A stretch of DNA of 64,000 nucleotides from Sphingosinicella humi (GCF_003129465.1 NZ_QFFF01000001.1:868001-932000), one strand, 5' to 3'; shown: positions 45,538 through 55,691, counted from the first letter of the stretch. Translations and numbers: made by a program. The notes: generated by a model not told the origin, from the sequence alone.

Positions 45538-48483
45538 TCAAACCGCCACATCAAGCATTCGCTCGGCCAGAAGCTCCGCGATGTGGCGCGTCCTTCGGCC
45601 GGTCCGCTCGATCTGCTCGCGGCAGCTGAAGCCGTCGGCGAGGATTAGGCTGTCATCCGGCGCTTCCCGAACCGCGGGCAGCAGCACGCGCTCTCCGATC
45701 GCCGTGGCGACATCATGCGTTTCCTTCGCAAAGCCGAAGGCGCCGGCCATGCCGCAGCAGCCCTGGGGTGGGCGCTCGGTAGTTATGTGGAGGCGCTCGA
45801 GCAGCGCCATTTCCGGCTCGAAACCGATCACGGCATGATGGTGGCAATGAGCCTGCACGAGCGCCCGGCCGCCCGTGCGCGGCTCGGGGAAGCGGTCGAA
45901 ATGCGCGGCGACGAAATCGGTGAAATGGACGACCTGCTCCGACAGGCGTTTGGCTTCGGCCCGCTTGGGGAACAGTCCCGTAAGCTCGTCCTTGAAGGCG
46001 GAGGTGCACGCAGGCTCCAGGCCGATGATCGGCGTGCCTTGCTCGATCTCCGACTTGAGGGCGACGAAGCTCTCCTCCCAGAGCGCCTTGGCCTGATCGA
46101 GAAAGCCCCAGTCGTAGAGCGGCCGGCCGCAGCATAAGGGGCGTGGAGGGATGGCGACGCTATAGCCGGCGCTCTCCAGCACGCGGGTCGCGGCGATGGC
46201 CGTTTCGGGACGGAAATAATTGTTGAAGGTGTCGGGCCAGAGCAGGATCCTGTCGCCGCCGACGGAACTTGTTCCTCGGTCCAGGGTCCAGCGGCGGAAG
46301 GAGCGGCGGGCGAAGGCGGGCAGCTCGGCCTTCGGGTGAACGCCCCCGATCCATTTGGTCAGCGCCGACACACCAGGCGTTCGGGTCAGGAAATTGGCAA
46401 GCCAGGGGGCAGGTTCGGCCAGCCTCGCTGCCTTGTGGATAAAGCCCATCGAATAGGCCGAGCGCGGCCGCAGGCGGTGCTTATAATGATGCGAGCGGAA
46501 CTCGGCCTTGTAGGTCGCCATGTCGACCGAGACCGGGCAGTCGCGCCGGCACCCCTTGCAGGCGAGGCAGAGCGATAGCGCGTCCTCCACTTCGCGGCTT
46601 TCCCACCCGTCCTTGATGACCTCGCCCCGCACCATTTCATGGAGCAAATGGGCGCGGCCGCGGGTGGAATGCTTCTCCTCCCGCGTCGCCATGTAGCTGG
46701 GGCACATGACCTCGTCGCCGGCGTCGAGACGACGGCAGGCGCCGACGCCGACGCAGCGGATGGTGGCGTGGGCGAAGGAGCCGTGATCGGCCTCATAGGC
46801 GAAATGGGTGTCAAGCTGCGGCGGCCTGTATCCGGGCCCCAAGCGAAGATTGGCATCGACCGGGAAGGGATCGATCGCCTTGCCGGGATTCATCCGGTTT
46901 CGGGGGTCCCAGATCGCCTTGAATTCGCGAAAGCATTGAACGAGCTCGGGACCATACATGGTCTCCAGCAGTTCGGCCCGGGCCTGGCCGTCACCATGCT
47001 CTCCGGACAGTGAACCGCCGTAAGAGGTGACCAGCTGCGCCGCCTCCCCCAGGAAGTCGCGCCAGTTGGCGAGGCCGGCTTCGGTGCGAAGATCGAAATT
47101 GATGCGGCAATGAACCAGCCCGTCTCCGAAATGGCCGTAGACGGCGGATTCATAGCCGTGGCGGTGCATCAGCGCCTTGAAGTCGCGGAGATAGTTGCCG
47201 AGCTGTTCGCGCGGCACCGCGGCGTCTTCCCAGCCTTCCCAGCTTTCGGGCTTGTCCGGCACCATGGCGGTCGCGCCGAGACCGCCCTCACGCGCGTCCC
47301 AGATCTTCCGCTGCTGCCGGGGATCGCAGATGACGACGCCGTTGCATCGCCCCTTCATCCTTGCGGCGATCCGCTCAGCCTCCTGCCGAGCTTCAGCAAG
47401 AGTGTCGCCGCCGGTCTCCACGATCAGCCAGCCCTTGCCTTGCGGGAACAGCTTCAGCCCTTCCCGTCCGGCATGCCCCTCCCCCACATATTTGAAGAGA
47501 AGGTCGTCGAACCCTTCGATTCCGATCGGCCCCAGCGCCAGCACCTCCGGCACCGCATCGGCCGCGAGGAAGATGTCGTCGAAGCCGAGAACCGCCAGCG
47601 CACGGCAGGGCGGGCTCGGCACCAGCCTCAGCGTTGCATCGAGGACGAGGGCGCAGGTCCCTTCGGTGCCGACCAGCGCGCTGGCGACGTTGAAATCGCG
47701 GCCGGGAAGCAAGGCATCGAGATTCTCGAAGCCGGAGACGAGGCGGGGAATGTCGGGATAACGCCGCTCGATGAGGGCGCCGTAGCGACCGATCAGATCG
47801 CGCATGCCGGCATAAGCCTCGCCACGCCGGCCGCCACCGGCGACGATGCGATCCAGCTCCGGCGCCGGGGTCGGCCCCACCTCCCATATCTCGCCGTCAT
47901 AAGTGAGGATCGTCATTCGCTCGACATTGTCGGAGGTGCGCCCCGCCATCACCGAATGGACGCCGCAGCTGTTATTGCCGATCATGCCGCCGAGCGTGTT
48001 GCGGTTGTGGGTCGAAGGATCCGGGCCGAAGGTCAGGTGATGCTTCTCCGCCGCGTCGCGGAGCGTGTCGAGGATGCAGCCGGGCTCGACGCAGGCGAGC
48101 CGCGCCTCCGGGTCGAGCGCCACGATCCGGTCGAGATAGCGGGAGAAGTCGATCACCACCGCGACGTTGCAGGCCTGCCCCGCCAGGCTGGTGCCGCCGC
48201 CTCGAGCGACAATCGGAGCGGCGTGCCGGCGGCAGAGCCGGACCGTCTCGACCACCTCTTCCCGGCTCCGGGGCGTCACCACGCCGATCGGCACCTGGCG
48301 ATAGTTGGAGGCATCGGTGGCGAAGAGGGCGCGGCCTTGGGATCCGAAATCGACCGCCCGGCCAAGCGCCTGTCCGAGGTCCGCCTCCAGCGCTCGCGCG
48401 GCTTCGACGGAATAGGGCGTGAACTCGGCGGCGACGCGGCCCGATGGCGCCCTGATCTCTACACGCTCTTGCGTGCCGCTCAC
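45538..48483 (-). CDS. FAD-binding and 4Fe-4S D-2-hydroxy acid dehydrogenase (YdiJ/D-lactate-dehydrogenase type)
   Basis: A 981-residue flavin and iron-sulfur protein. Residues about 60-230 are the FAD-binding domain (PIVARGGGTSLAGQ, STHNRNTLGGMIGNNSCGVHSV). The FAD-oxidase C-domain follows (about 260-540; GHFGDGLVHCRINFDL, SLSGEHGDGQ). Then come two 4Fe-4S ligand sets (CLACKGCRRDCP) and two CCG motifs (RPLCCGRPLYDWG, GCCGMAGAFGF) of the heterodisulfide-reductase type. YdiJ proteins oxidise D-2-hydroxy acids such as D-2-hydroxyglutarate. The GTG at 48483 overlaps the stop of the ThDP gene. Confidence 0.9.
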   Translation of the reverse strand: MSGTQERVEIRAPSGRVAAEFTPYSVEAARALEADLGQALGRAVDFGSQGRALFATDASNYRQVPIGVVTPRSREEVVETVRLCRRHAAPIVARGGGTSLAGQACNVAVVIDFSRYLDRIVALDPEARLACVEPGCILDTLRDAAEKHHLTFGPDPSTHNRNTLGGMIGNNSCGVHSVMAGRTSDNVERMTILTYDGEIWEVGPTPAPELDRIVAGGGRRGEAYAGMRDLIGRYGALIERRYPDIPRLVSGFENLDALLPGRDFNVASALVGTEGTCALVLDATLRLVPSPPCRALAVLGFDDIFLAADAVPEVLALGPIGIEGFDDLLFKYVGEGHAGREGLKLFPQGKGWLIVETGGDTLAEARQEAERIAARMKGRCNGVVICDPRQQRKIWDAREGGLGATAMVPDKPESWEGWEDAAVPREQLGNYLRDFKALMHRHGYESAVYGHFGDGLVHCRINFDLRTEAGLANWRDFLGEAAQLVTSYGGSLSGEHGDGQARAELLETMYGPELVQCFREFKAIWDPRNRMNPGKAIDPFPVDANLRLGPGYRPPQLDTHFAYEADHGSFAHATIRCVGVGACRRLDAGDEVMCPSYMATREEKHSTRGRAHLLHEMVRGEVIKDGWESREVEDALSLCLACKGCRRDCPVSVDMATYKAEFRSHHYKHRLRPRSAYSMGFIHKAARLAEPAPWLANFLTRTPGVSALTKWIGGVHPKAELPAFARRSFRRWTLDRGTSSVGGDRILLWPDTFNNYFRPETAIAATRVLESAGYSVAIPPRPLCCGRPLYDWGFLDQAKALWEESFVALKSEIEQGTPIIGLEPACTSAFKDELTGLFPKRAEAKRLSEQVVHFTDFVAAHFDRFPEPRTGGRALVQAHCHHHAVIGFEPEMALLERLHITTERPPQGCCGMAGAFGFAKETHDVATAIGERVLLPAVREAPDDSLILADGFSCREQIERTGRRTRHIAELLAERMLDVAV

Positions 48484-50234
48484 ACCAACTCGCGCACCTT
48501 GTCGGACGCGATGGTGAGGGCGATCTTGCTCGCGTTGGGGGTGCCCTTCACCAGAGATTCGGCAAGATGAAGCGCCTGCTTCGCCTCGATCTTCGGCGGC
48601 ATCGGCGGCTCGTGAGGATCGACCACCGCCTCGATCAGGCAGGGTCCGGGCGCCGCGAGGGCGTCGCGAAGCTGGTCGGCGCAGCGGGCGGGATCGTCGA
48701 TCCGGAGCGATCGGAGTCCACATCCTTCGGCCACCTTGACGAAGTCGATCGGCTCCAGCTCGCAGACATATTCGGGGTTCCCGAGGAAGACCATCTGCTC
48801 CCATTTGATCATGCCGAGGCTGTCGTTCTTGATGACGATGACCTTCACGTCGAGGCCGTATTTGCGGAGCGTCACGAGGTCGCCCATCAGCATCGACACC
48901 GAGCCGTCGCCGATCACCGCCACCACCTGCCGCTCGGGATAGGCAATGGCGGCCGCGATCGCATAGCCGATCCCGCAAGCCATGGTGGCGAGCGTACCCG
49001 AGCAGCTGAACATCATGCTGCCGCGCATGTCGATGTGGCGCGCGACCCAGGTGGTGATGGTGCCGCTGTCGGTGACGATGATGGCGTCGTCGTCGAGAAG
49101 CTTGTTGAGCTCGTGCGTCACGACCTGCGGCTTCATCGGCATGTCTGTCCGCGTGCCCCGCTCCTCCATCAGGTCCCGCCAGGCGCCGACGCCTTTGCGC
49201 GCCTCCTGAAGGAAGGCGCGATTTTCGCTCCGGCGGACGAGAGGGATGAGCTCGCGCAGCACGGTGCGGCTGTCGCCGACCAGCCCCGCCTCGACCGGAT
49301 AGCGAAGGCCGATGCGCTTGGGATCGATCTCGATCTGAACCGCCCGCGCTGCGCCGGGCTGGGGATAATATTCGATATAGGGGAAGCTCGAGCCGACGAT
49401 AAGCAGGGTGTCGCAGCTCTCCAGGGCCTCCTGCGACGGCCGGGTGCCGAGCAGGCCGACGCCTCCGGTGGAATAGTCGCTGCGATCGGGCACCGCGCCC
49501 TTGCCGAGCAGCGCCTTGCCGATCGGCGCGCCGAGCTTCTCCGCCATTTCCAGCAGTTCGTCGCCGGCGCCGAGGGCGCCCTGGCCGGCGAGGATGAAGG
49601 GCTTTTCGGCCTGGTTGAGAATGGCGGCGGCGCGCTCCAGCTGCGACCGGTCGGGCAGCTGGCCGCCCTTGGCCATCAGGTTCGAAAGATGGTCGGCGAT
49701 GTTGCGCTTCGACCTTTTCGCCTTGTCGACCGGCATCGACTGGATGTCGACCGGAATGGTGACATGGGTCGGCTGGCGATAGGCGAGCGCGGTGCGGATG
49801 GCGAGCTCGACGACATTCTCGACATGGGTCGGGCCCATGATCCGCGCGCTGTAGGCGCAGGAGTCCATGAACAGCTTGTCGAGCTCGACGTCCTGCTGGG
49901 TGTGGGTGTGGAGGAGGTCGTGGAACTGAAGCCCGGTGATCGCCAGCACCGGCTGACCGTCGAGCTTGGCGTCGTAGATGCCGTTCAGCAGGTGGATGCC
50001 GCCCGGCCCCGAGGTCGCGATGCAGACGCCGAGGCGCCCCGTCCACTTCGCATAGGCGCAGGCGGCGAAGGCGGCGATTTCCTCGTGCCGCGTCTGGATG
50101 AAGCGGATCTTGTCCTGCCGGATACGGAACGCCTCGATGATGCCGTTGATGCCGTCGCCCGGAAGTCCGAACACCACCTCCACGCCCCAATCGATTAGGC
50201 TTTCGACGAGAATGTCGCCCGCGGTGGTGGCCAT
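48480..50234 (-). CDS. Thiamine-diphosphate enzyme, pyruvate oxidase-like (PoxB family)
   Basis: A 584-residue ThDP enzyme. The N-domain has VFGLPGDGINGI and the catalytic Glu51 in QTRHEEIAAFAACAYAKWTG. The ThDP-binding motif is VIGDGSVSMLMGDL near 440-453, ending at VIKNDSLG. The family includes pyruvate oxidase, acetolactate synthase and related 2-oxo acid decarboxylases; the strong likeness is to the PoxB-type. ATG at 50234 follows a GGAGA site; the longer frame upstream is not used. Its stop overlaps the start of the FAD/FeS gene. The lactate-type dehydrogenase and this pyruvate-type enzyme could work in sequence. Confidence 0.87.
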   Translation of the reverse strand: MATTAGDILVESLIDWGVEVVFGLPGDGINGIIEAFRIRQDKIRFIQTRHEEIAAFAACAYAKWTGRLGVCIATSGPGGIHLLNGIYDAKLDGQPVLAITGLQFHDLLHTHTQQDVELDKLFMDSCAYSARIMGPTHVENVVELAIRTALAYRQPTHVTIPVDIQSMPVDKAKRSKRNIADHLSNLMAKGGQLPDRSQLERAAAILNQAEKPFILAGQGALGAGDELLEMAEKLGAPIGKALLGKGAVPDRSDYSTGGVGLLGTRPSQEALESCDTLLIVGSSFPYIEYYPQPGAARAVQIEIDPKRIGLRYPVEAGLVGDSRTVLRELIPLVRRSENRAFLQEARKGVGAWRDLMEERGTRTDMPMKPQVVTHELNKLLDDDAIIVTDSGTITTWVARHIDMRGSMMFSCSGTLATMACGIGYAIAAAIAYPERQVVAVIGDGSVSMLMGDLVTLRKYGLDVKVIVIKNDSLGMIKWEQMVFLGNPEYVCELEPIDFVKVAEGCGLRSLRIDDPARCADQLRDALAAPGPCLIEAVVDPHEPPMPPKIEAKQALHLAESLVKGTPNASKIALTIASDKVRELV

Positions 50235-50336
50235 GATGCTGTCTCCGCTCGTTTCGGTTAACCGTTTCCCATCTGAACCAATGCCGGGATCGAGGGTTCC
50301 TGATCGGGTGAGCGCCAGCATCCTTGCGAACTCGAA

Positions 50337-51590
50337 ATGACCATGACACCGGGCGGCGGTCCGGACTTTCCGGCCGAGCGAGCGACGGCCGTCGCCCAGC
50401 TCGGGACCAGCCCCCGCCGCACCCTCTATCGCGGCCGGAATCCGAAGCGCGCCGCGACGATCGAGGACCTTCGCGCGATGGCCCACCGCCGGCTGCCGCG
50501 CTTCGCCCTCGAATATCTGGAAGCCGGCGCGGGCGACGAGGCTGCGTTGGCGGGCAATCTCGCCGCCTTCTACCGCTGGCGTTTCCTGCCGCGAGCGCTG
50601 GTGGATGTCAGGCAACGCGATCTTGGCCGCACGCTGTTCGGCCGGCGCCTGCCGTTACCGCTGCTGGTCGCGCCCACCGGCCTCAACGGCGTCTTCCGCA
50701 AGGACGCGGACCGGTTGCTGGCATTGGGCGCGGCGCGAATGGGCGTTCCCTTCGCGCAGTCGACCATGTCCAACAATTCGATCGAGGACGTGGCGGCGAC
50801 CGCCGGACTCCATCACTGGTTCCAGCTCTACGTAATCGACCCGCCGGAGATTACCGACGATCTTATCACCCGCGCCGAATCGGCCGGCTGCGAGGCGCTG
50901 ATCGTCACCACCGACGCCCAGACCTTCGGCAAGCGCTCCTGGGACATCCGAGGGCGGGTGAAGCCGTCCATACTGACCTTGAGGGAGGTGATCGACGCCG
51001 GCCTTCATGTCCGCTGGTGGTCCACGACCTTGCTGCCCCGCGGGCTTCCCCGCTTCGCGAACCTCCAGCGCTGGTTCCCGAAGGATAAGCAAGGCCTGTT
51101 CGAAAGCGCCTTCTGGACCCGCGATCATATGGATGTGGGGTTGGATTGGGATCGCGCCGCCCGGATCCGCGACCGCTGGCCGCGCAAGCTGCTGATCAAG
51201 GGCCTGCTCACGGCGGAGGATGTCGCGCGCGCCCAGGCGGCCGGCGCGGACGGCGCCATCCTCTCCAACCATGGCGGGCGGCAGCTCGACTGGGTCGCCG
51301 CGCCGCTCGACATGCTCCCGGCTGCGCGGGCGGCGGTGGGCGCCGGCTTCCCCCTGCTCGTCGACGGCGGCGTCCGCAGCGGCGGTGACATCGTCAAGGC
51401 GATCGCGCTCGGCGCCGACGCCGTGCTGGTCGGCCGCGCGCCCCTTTATGGCGTCGCGTCGGCCGGCGAGGCGGGCGTCATCCGCGCCATTGAGATATTG
51501 CGCGACGAAGCCGATCTCACCCTCGCCCTGTTGGGCTGCGCACGGATTGATGCGCTCGATCGCCGGTTCCTCGTCGAGGAGCCAGGCTAA
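50337..51590 (+). CDS. FMN-dependent alpha-hydroxy acid dehydrogenase (LldD/mandelate dehydrogenase family)
   Basis: A 417-residue TIM-barrel flavoprotein that oxidises L-2-hydroxy acids to 2-oxo acids. The active His about 312 is in LSNHGGRQLDWV; the substrate-site phrase APTGLNGVFRKDAD and the FMN phosphate sites (LLVDGGVRSGGDIVKAIALGADAVLVGRAPLYG) are intact. L-lactate or (S)-mandelate are plausible substrates. It diverges from the ThDP gene with a 102-base gap, so the cluster can handle both D and L isomers if co-regulated. The start ATG is at 50337 or at 50343. Confidence 0.9.
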   Translation: MTMTPGGGPDFPAERATAVAQLGTSPRRTLYRGRNPKRAATIEDLRAMAHRRLPRFALEYLEAGAGDEAALAGNLAAFYRWRFLPRALVDVRQRDLGRTLFGRRLPLPLLVAPTGLNGVFRKDADRLLALGAARMGVPFAQSTMSNNSIEDVAATAGLHHWFQLYVIDPPEITDDLITRAESAGCEALIVTTDAQTFGKRSWDIRGRVKPSILTLREVIDAGLHVRWWSTTLLPRGLPRFANLQRWFPKDKQGLFESAFWTRDHMDVGLDWDRAARIRDRWPRKLLIKGLLTAEDVARAQAAGADGAILSNHGGRQLDWVAAPLDMLPAARAAVGAGFPLLVDGGVRSGGDIVKAIALGADAVLVGRAPLYGVASAGEAGVIRAIEILRDEADLTLALLGCARIDALDRRFLVEEPG

Positions 51591-51823
51591 CAACGCCGAG
51601 CGGGGCCGTGTCCGCCGATCCTGGCACAGCAACTGCTGCAAGCTACTCGTCTATTGCGGTGCGCAACGGCCTCGGACGGCCAGCCGCCTTGACGCCCGTC
51701 AATCGCGATCCGAGCCAGCAGGCTCACACCGGCTGGCCAAGCTATTCTCGTTCAAGTGCAAGTATGCAGGTTTTGTTAACCAAATGCGGTTAGTCCCTAT
51801 TTAACGAAGAGGGACCGCACACC

Positions 51824-52234
51824 ATGAATCGCCTGACCCTGTTTTGCCTTGCCGCGAGCGCCCTACCCGCTGCCGCCCAAGCCGAAGGAGGGCGCGCGTC
51901 AGGTGGCGTCCCGATTTCGGTAACTGTCCCTGAGGTGTGCCAGATAGAAGCGTCCGCGATTTCGGTCGATGCCACGACCGGATTAGCGAGCGGCACGGTT
52001 TTCGAGATGTGCAACAGTGGCCGGGGATTCCGTGTGGTTGCCAGCTACCGCGCGCTTGAGGAGGGAGAGCAGGTCCGGATCTACTATGCGGGTGAGACGC
52101 GGCAGCTCGACCCTTCGGGCATCAGCGCAGTAGCCTATCGCGCCGGCCCCGTCGCCGACAGCGTGCCCGTCTCGGTCCAGTCCACAGGCCTGGTCCAGGA
52201 TCTCGCCATCAGCCTCGGACTGACCGTCATTTGA
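51824..52234 (+). CDS. Secreted SCPU-like (spore coat U) pilin-type protein
   Basis: A 136-residue exported protein. The signal peptide is residues 1-20 (MNRLTLFCLAASALPAAAQA). The mature domain has two Cys (VPEVCQIEAS, FEMCNSG) in the position and spacing typical of the disulfide in spore-coat-U subunits, and the end TVI as a donor-like strand. The match to PF05229 is by pattern, so the call is moderate. It lies opposite the chaperone-usher cluster, tail to tail with the tip gene (52234/52235). It may be an extra subunit. Confidence 0.6.
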   Translation: MNRLTLFCLAASALPAAAQAEGGRASGGVPISVTVPEVCQIEASAISVDATTGLASGTVFEMCNSGRGFRVVASYRALEEGEQVRIYYAGETRQLDPSGISAVAYRAGPVADSVPVSVQSTGLVQDLAISLGLTVI

Positions 52235-53158
52235 TCACATCGCGGTGACCGTGACGGTCACTCGATCCGAATAGCGACCCGCCTGCGCGACCACCGGCGG
52301 GACGGCGATGCTGAGCGGTCGCAGGTCCCCGGCCTTGGGCGTGTGCTGGAAATAGGGAAACCCGTTGGCGCCCTCGAGATTGACCAGCGCCCCGTCGAAA
52401 TAGAGGTGGTACGGAATCTGCCCCCGGCCGTGCTCGTGCAGAAGGTTGCCGAGATTGACGGAACTGAACCTCACCGCATAAGGCGCGGTGCTGAAGATGC
52501 GGGCGCCGAAACGCTGCGAGCGAGTCTCCGTGGTGCTGGACAGGCTGCCAAGGTCCACCTGCGCCGGGCCACCGCCTTCTCCGCCGACGACGGCCCCCAC
52601 CAAGCGCAGGGAAACGGCGGGCGGGATGATGATCGTGATCGTCAGCGTAGAGCGATCAGCGACGTTTCCGGCGCCGTCTATCAACATCAGCTGAAGTTGC
52701 TCCACATATGTTCCCGCTCGCAGCCCCCATTCGGTGGGAACGCCGATCTGAAAGGGAACCGCTCGCCCCTGCGGTCCCGGGGGCGCATTGGCGACAACGA
52801 CGTCGCTGTCGGCAGTTCCGCCTGACGCAGGGTCGGGGAGAACTTCTATCCGGCCATTGCCCGGGGCGCGCAGCAAGTAAGGCGGGAAGTCGGGATCGGG
52901 CGATGCTATCAGCCTGGCGATGCGGATCCTTGCCTCGCACGGTTGCGTATTCATGGCCCCTACCATGCCGGCCGGCCCGGCCGCATTCTGGACCCGGATC
53001 TGGAAGTCCCGAGTAGACCGTCCGCCGGTCTCGATCTCAATGCCGTCGATCACCAGGGACAAGTCGCCATTGACGAATTCGGGCTGGCAAGCGGCCGCGT
53101 TGGCGGTGCCGGAAATAGCCAGGAGGGAGATCGAGGCAATCAGTGTCGAGTAGCGCAT
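52235..53158 (-). CDS. Pilus tip/adhesin-like subunit of the chaperone-usher cluster
   Basis: A 307-residue exported protein. Residues 1-21 are a signal (LIASISLLAISGTANAA). It is twice the size of the major subunit, with an N-terminal domain (AACQPEFVNGDLSLVIDGIEIE; second Cys at TQPCEARI) and a C-terminal pilin-like domain that ends in RYSDRVTVTVTAM, like SCPU domains. In Csu-type clusters the two-domain tip protein is the last gene. It starts 9 bases after the usher stop, in the same direction. Confidence 0.77.
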   Translation of the reverse strand: MRYSTLIASISLLAISGTANAAACQPEFVNGDLSLVIDGIEIETGGRSTRDFQIRVQNAAGPAGMVGAMNTQPCEARIRIARLIASPDPDFPPYLLRAPGNGRIEVLPDPASGGTADSDVVVANAPPGPQGRAVPFQIGVPTEWGLRAGTYVEQLQLMLIDGAGNVADRSTLTITIIIPPAVSLRLVGAVVGGEGGGPAQVDLGSLSSTTETRSQRFGARIFSTAPYAVRFSSVNLGNLLHEHGRGQIPYHLYFDGALVNLEGANGFPYFQHTPKAGDLRPLSIAVPPVVAQAGRYSDRVTVTVTAM

Positions 53159-53166
53159 GATACTTC

Positions 53167-55689
53167 CTATTCGGCTTCATTCCGGAGACTTATCGTTTCC
53201 AGTCGGTAAAGGCCTTTGCTGTCCGCCGGGACCTTGATCGTGAACGCGCGTCCACTTTCGTTCAAACGAACAGTGTAGCTCCGCCCGGGCGCGAGCCCGA
53301 TGATTCCGAAGCGACCGGCCGAGTTGGTGAAGAAGGGCTCCGGTTTGAAACCCTCATCATCTTGCGAAGTGATGAGCCCCGTGGCGAGCGCGGCTGGGAC
53401 ACCGTCCACCTCCAGGAAGCCGACCGCGCTGACGAAGCGGTCGGTTCCGACCACCAGATCATATCCCCCGCGGAACGGCGGCTCGACGCGAACCACGCCG
53501 GACCCGATATCATACCCGGCTTCCAGCCTATCGATGTCGTACTGAACGTCCTGGGGATTGTATGAGGCCAGGCGATTGACGACGGCCGCCCCGAACGTTC
53601 CGCTCGCCGCCTCGTAACGGCCATCCCTGAGACTCCGTCCCGCGATAACGTTCGTGCGGTCGAGCGTCTCGTGCGGCCGCGCGAGAAGGAAGGAATCCTG
53701 GATCGGACGGCCGACGCCGAAGGCCCCGTCCGCGAAGGCAAACGAAGTGCCGATCTGCAGCCTGGCGGTCTGATCATCGGCGATACCGCCCAGACTGGTG
53801 CCGGAAGTTCCGAGGGAGGCGCGCGCCTCGAAGCGGTTCGCGACATAATCGAGCACGCCGTCCAGCGAGGTGCTCCCCGAAGAATTCTGCACGTTAACCG
53901 AATAGCCCAGGGAGCCGACATTGTTGTCGGTCCCGCGCGAGAGGGAAGCACGCGCCAGCTTGCGGCGGCTCTCGTAGGCCGCGTCGGCCCGGTGCTGCCC
54001 ACCGAACAGAACGGAGATGCCGGCGCGCACGCCGAAATTGGAGCCGAAGGTCGATCCCGTGCCATACTCAACGCCGATCGAGGCACGGATATTGTTGAAC
54101 ACGCGGTGATTGACGTCGACGAAGAAGTTGCTCTGGTCGGTGCCGCCCGCGCGGGCGAAATAATTCGCGCCGGCGATGATCGACGTCCGCAGCGACAACG
54201 CCTGGCTGTAAGTGGCGGTGAGCGAAAGCCGCTCGAGTCTGAATGTCGAAAGGTCGCCAGCTGTGCGGAAATTCTCGCTCTGATAGTCGAACGTGGCTGA
54301 GAATCGCTTGACGCGCGGGCCACTCCCCAATGTCAGTCGGTACCCGCCCCGCAAGGCAAAGCCGGTGCCGTCGCCCATGCTCGCCGCGCCCTGAAGATCG
54401 AAGCTTCCGGGGATCACCTGGGGAACGAACTGCGTTTCGAAGCCGATCACCTGGATATCCTCGGCGATTTGCACACCGCCTCCGACAATCAGGATGTTGC
54501 TCAGCGCCTTCCGATAGTTGCCGATGAAAGCGGGATCATCGGAATATCTGGGCTGGAGACCGAAATCGTCGGCGATTAGGCCGAGCGCAACGGTGTATTC
54601 TTCCTCGCCCGATCGTAGATCGATCGGGTCGAAGAAATAGTCGAAACGTGTCACCTGTTCGCGGCCCGCGGCGTCGCGCACCACCAGCTTGACGTCGTTC
54701 GACCCGATCTGGATTGGAAGATCGTCCAGGCTGTAGGTCCCGGGCTGCAGATCGAGCGTCTGGTAGGACGCGCCGTTGACGATGACTTCGACGGTGGACG
54801 GCGAGGTCAGGAAGATCTGGCGCCCACCAAGGTTCATCGCCGGCGCGAAGGGATCGAAGGTGCGCCGGCTCTTTTCGATTGCGAAACCGCCGATAAAGGG
54901 AGTCCGCAGCGCACCGATGTTGTCGAGCTGCAGATCGCCCGCGGTCCACCGCCGGTAGCTCTCGGGCTCGTCATAGACCGCTCGCACCGCGCGGCGGTAG
55001 AAGCGGTATCTCTCATCGACGCTGTTCGTGAAGCCCCCATCGAACTCCATCACAATGTCGCGGTGCCGAGCCGCCCCGAACAGAAAGATGTCCGGCGGCT
55101 CAATGCCGCTCTGCTCGCGATAAAGAAGGTTCACGCTGGTGTTGAGATAGGCACTGAAATTGGCGGGTTCGATGGACGGCAGCAGGCGTTCGCTGCTTTC
55201 GCTGCGTCCGCCCAGCGGCTCGACCGGACGAAATGACGGATCGATGGCGGTGACCGCCAGCTCCAGCCGCGCGAGGTCGAGGTCAACTTCGAAGCCCGCG
55301 GCCTTCAACTCCGCCGGTGTCACGAACGGATCTCCGGCGATTACTTCGTCCAGACGCTCGATGCCTGTTTCCGTCAGCAGCCGGCTCAGTTCCTTTCGAA
55401 GCGACTGGCTCTCGATTGCCGCCGATTCGTCGGCACGGACCTGCACAATGACATCGCCGAGAACCTGGCCTCCCCAGACGAGCGGGACCGACATTGTGAC
55501 GGATTGCCCGGACTGCTGCGCGGCCTCTGAGCCGAGGAGGGACGGGGCAGGCTGGGGCGCCGCGGCCGGGCCGGTGGCCTGAGACGGCTGGTTGGCGGCG
55601 CGCGCAGCCTCTGGCAGGCACAGGATTACGGCCAGGAGCGCAAGATTGCTGACCCCCGCTCTTAACCCGCTACGTGCCCCCCCTTTCAC
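53167..55689 (-). CDS. Outer-membrane usher, chaperone-usher pilus (archaic/Csu-like)
   Basis: An 840-residue beta-barrel protein. The start is GTG at 55689, two bases after the chaperone stop; the signal peptide is about residues 10-35 (VSNLALLAVILCLPEAARA). The N-terminal and plug domains contain VPLVWGGQVLGDVIVQV and VEVIVNGASYQTLDLQPGTYSLDDLPIQ; the barrel continues to about 700 and the C-terminal domains to the end, with NSAGRFGIIGLAPGRSYTV. The length and cadence match Csu-type ushers. It secretes and assembles subunits across the outer membrane. Confidence 0.88.
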   Translation of the reverse strand: MKGGARSGLRAGVSNLALLAVILCLPEAARAANQPSQATGPAAAPQPAPSLLGSEAAQQSGQSVTMSVPLVWGGQVLGDVIVQVRADESAAIESQSLRKELSRLLTETGIERLDEVIAGDPFVTPAELKAAGFEVDLDLARLELAVTAIDPSFRPVEPLGGRSESSERLLPSIEPANFSAYLNTSVNLLYREQSGIEPPDIFLFGAARHRDIVMEFDGGFTNSVDERYRFYRRAVRAVYDEPESYRRWTAGDLQLDNIGALRTPFIGGFAIEKSRRTFDPFAPAMNLGGRQIFLTSPSTVEVIVNGASYQTLDLQPGTYSLDDLPIQIGSNDVKLVVRDAAGREQVTRFDYFFDPIDLRSGEEEYTVALGLIADDFGLQPRYSDDPAFIGNYRKALSNILIVGGGVQIAEDIQVIGFETQFVPQVIPGSFDLQGAASMGDGTGFALRGGYRLTLGSGPRVKRFSATFDYQSENFRTAGDLSTFRLERLSLTATYSQALSLRTSIIAGANYFARAGGTDQSNFFVDVNHRVFNNIRASIGVEYGTGSTFGSNFGVRAGISVLFGGQHRADAAYESRRKLARASLSRGTDNNVGSLGYSVNVQNSSGSTSLDGVLDYVANRFEARASLGTSGTSLGGIADDQTARLQIGTSFAFADGAFGVGRPIQDSFLLARPHETLDRTNVIAGRSLRDGRYEAASGTFGAAVVNRLASYNPQDVQYDIDRLEAGYDIGSGVVRVEPPFRGGYDLVVGTDRFVSAVGFLEVDGVPAALATGLITSQDDEGFKPEPFFTNSAGRFGIIGLAPGRSYTVRLNESGRAFTIKVPADSKGLYRLETISLRNEAE

Positions 55690-55691
55690 GA

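Noticed and set aside
48484-50349. Upstream extension of the YdiJ-like frame into a 1603-aa protein
   Set aside because: The added part is Arg/His/Pro-rich shadow sequence of the ThDP gene. Homology starts after the GTG at 48483.
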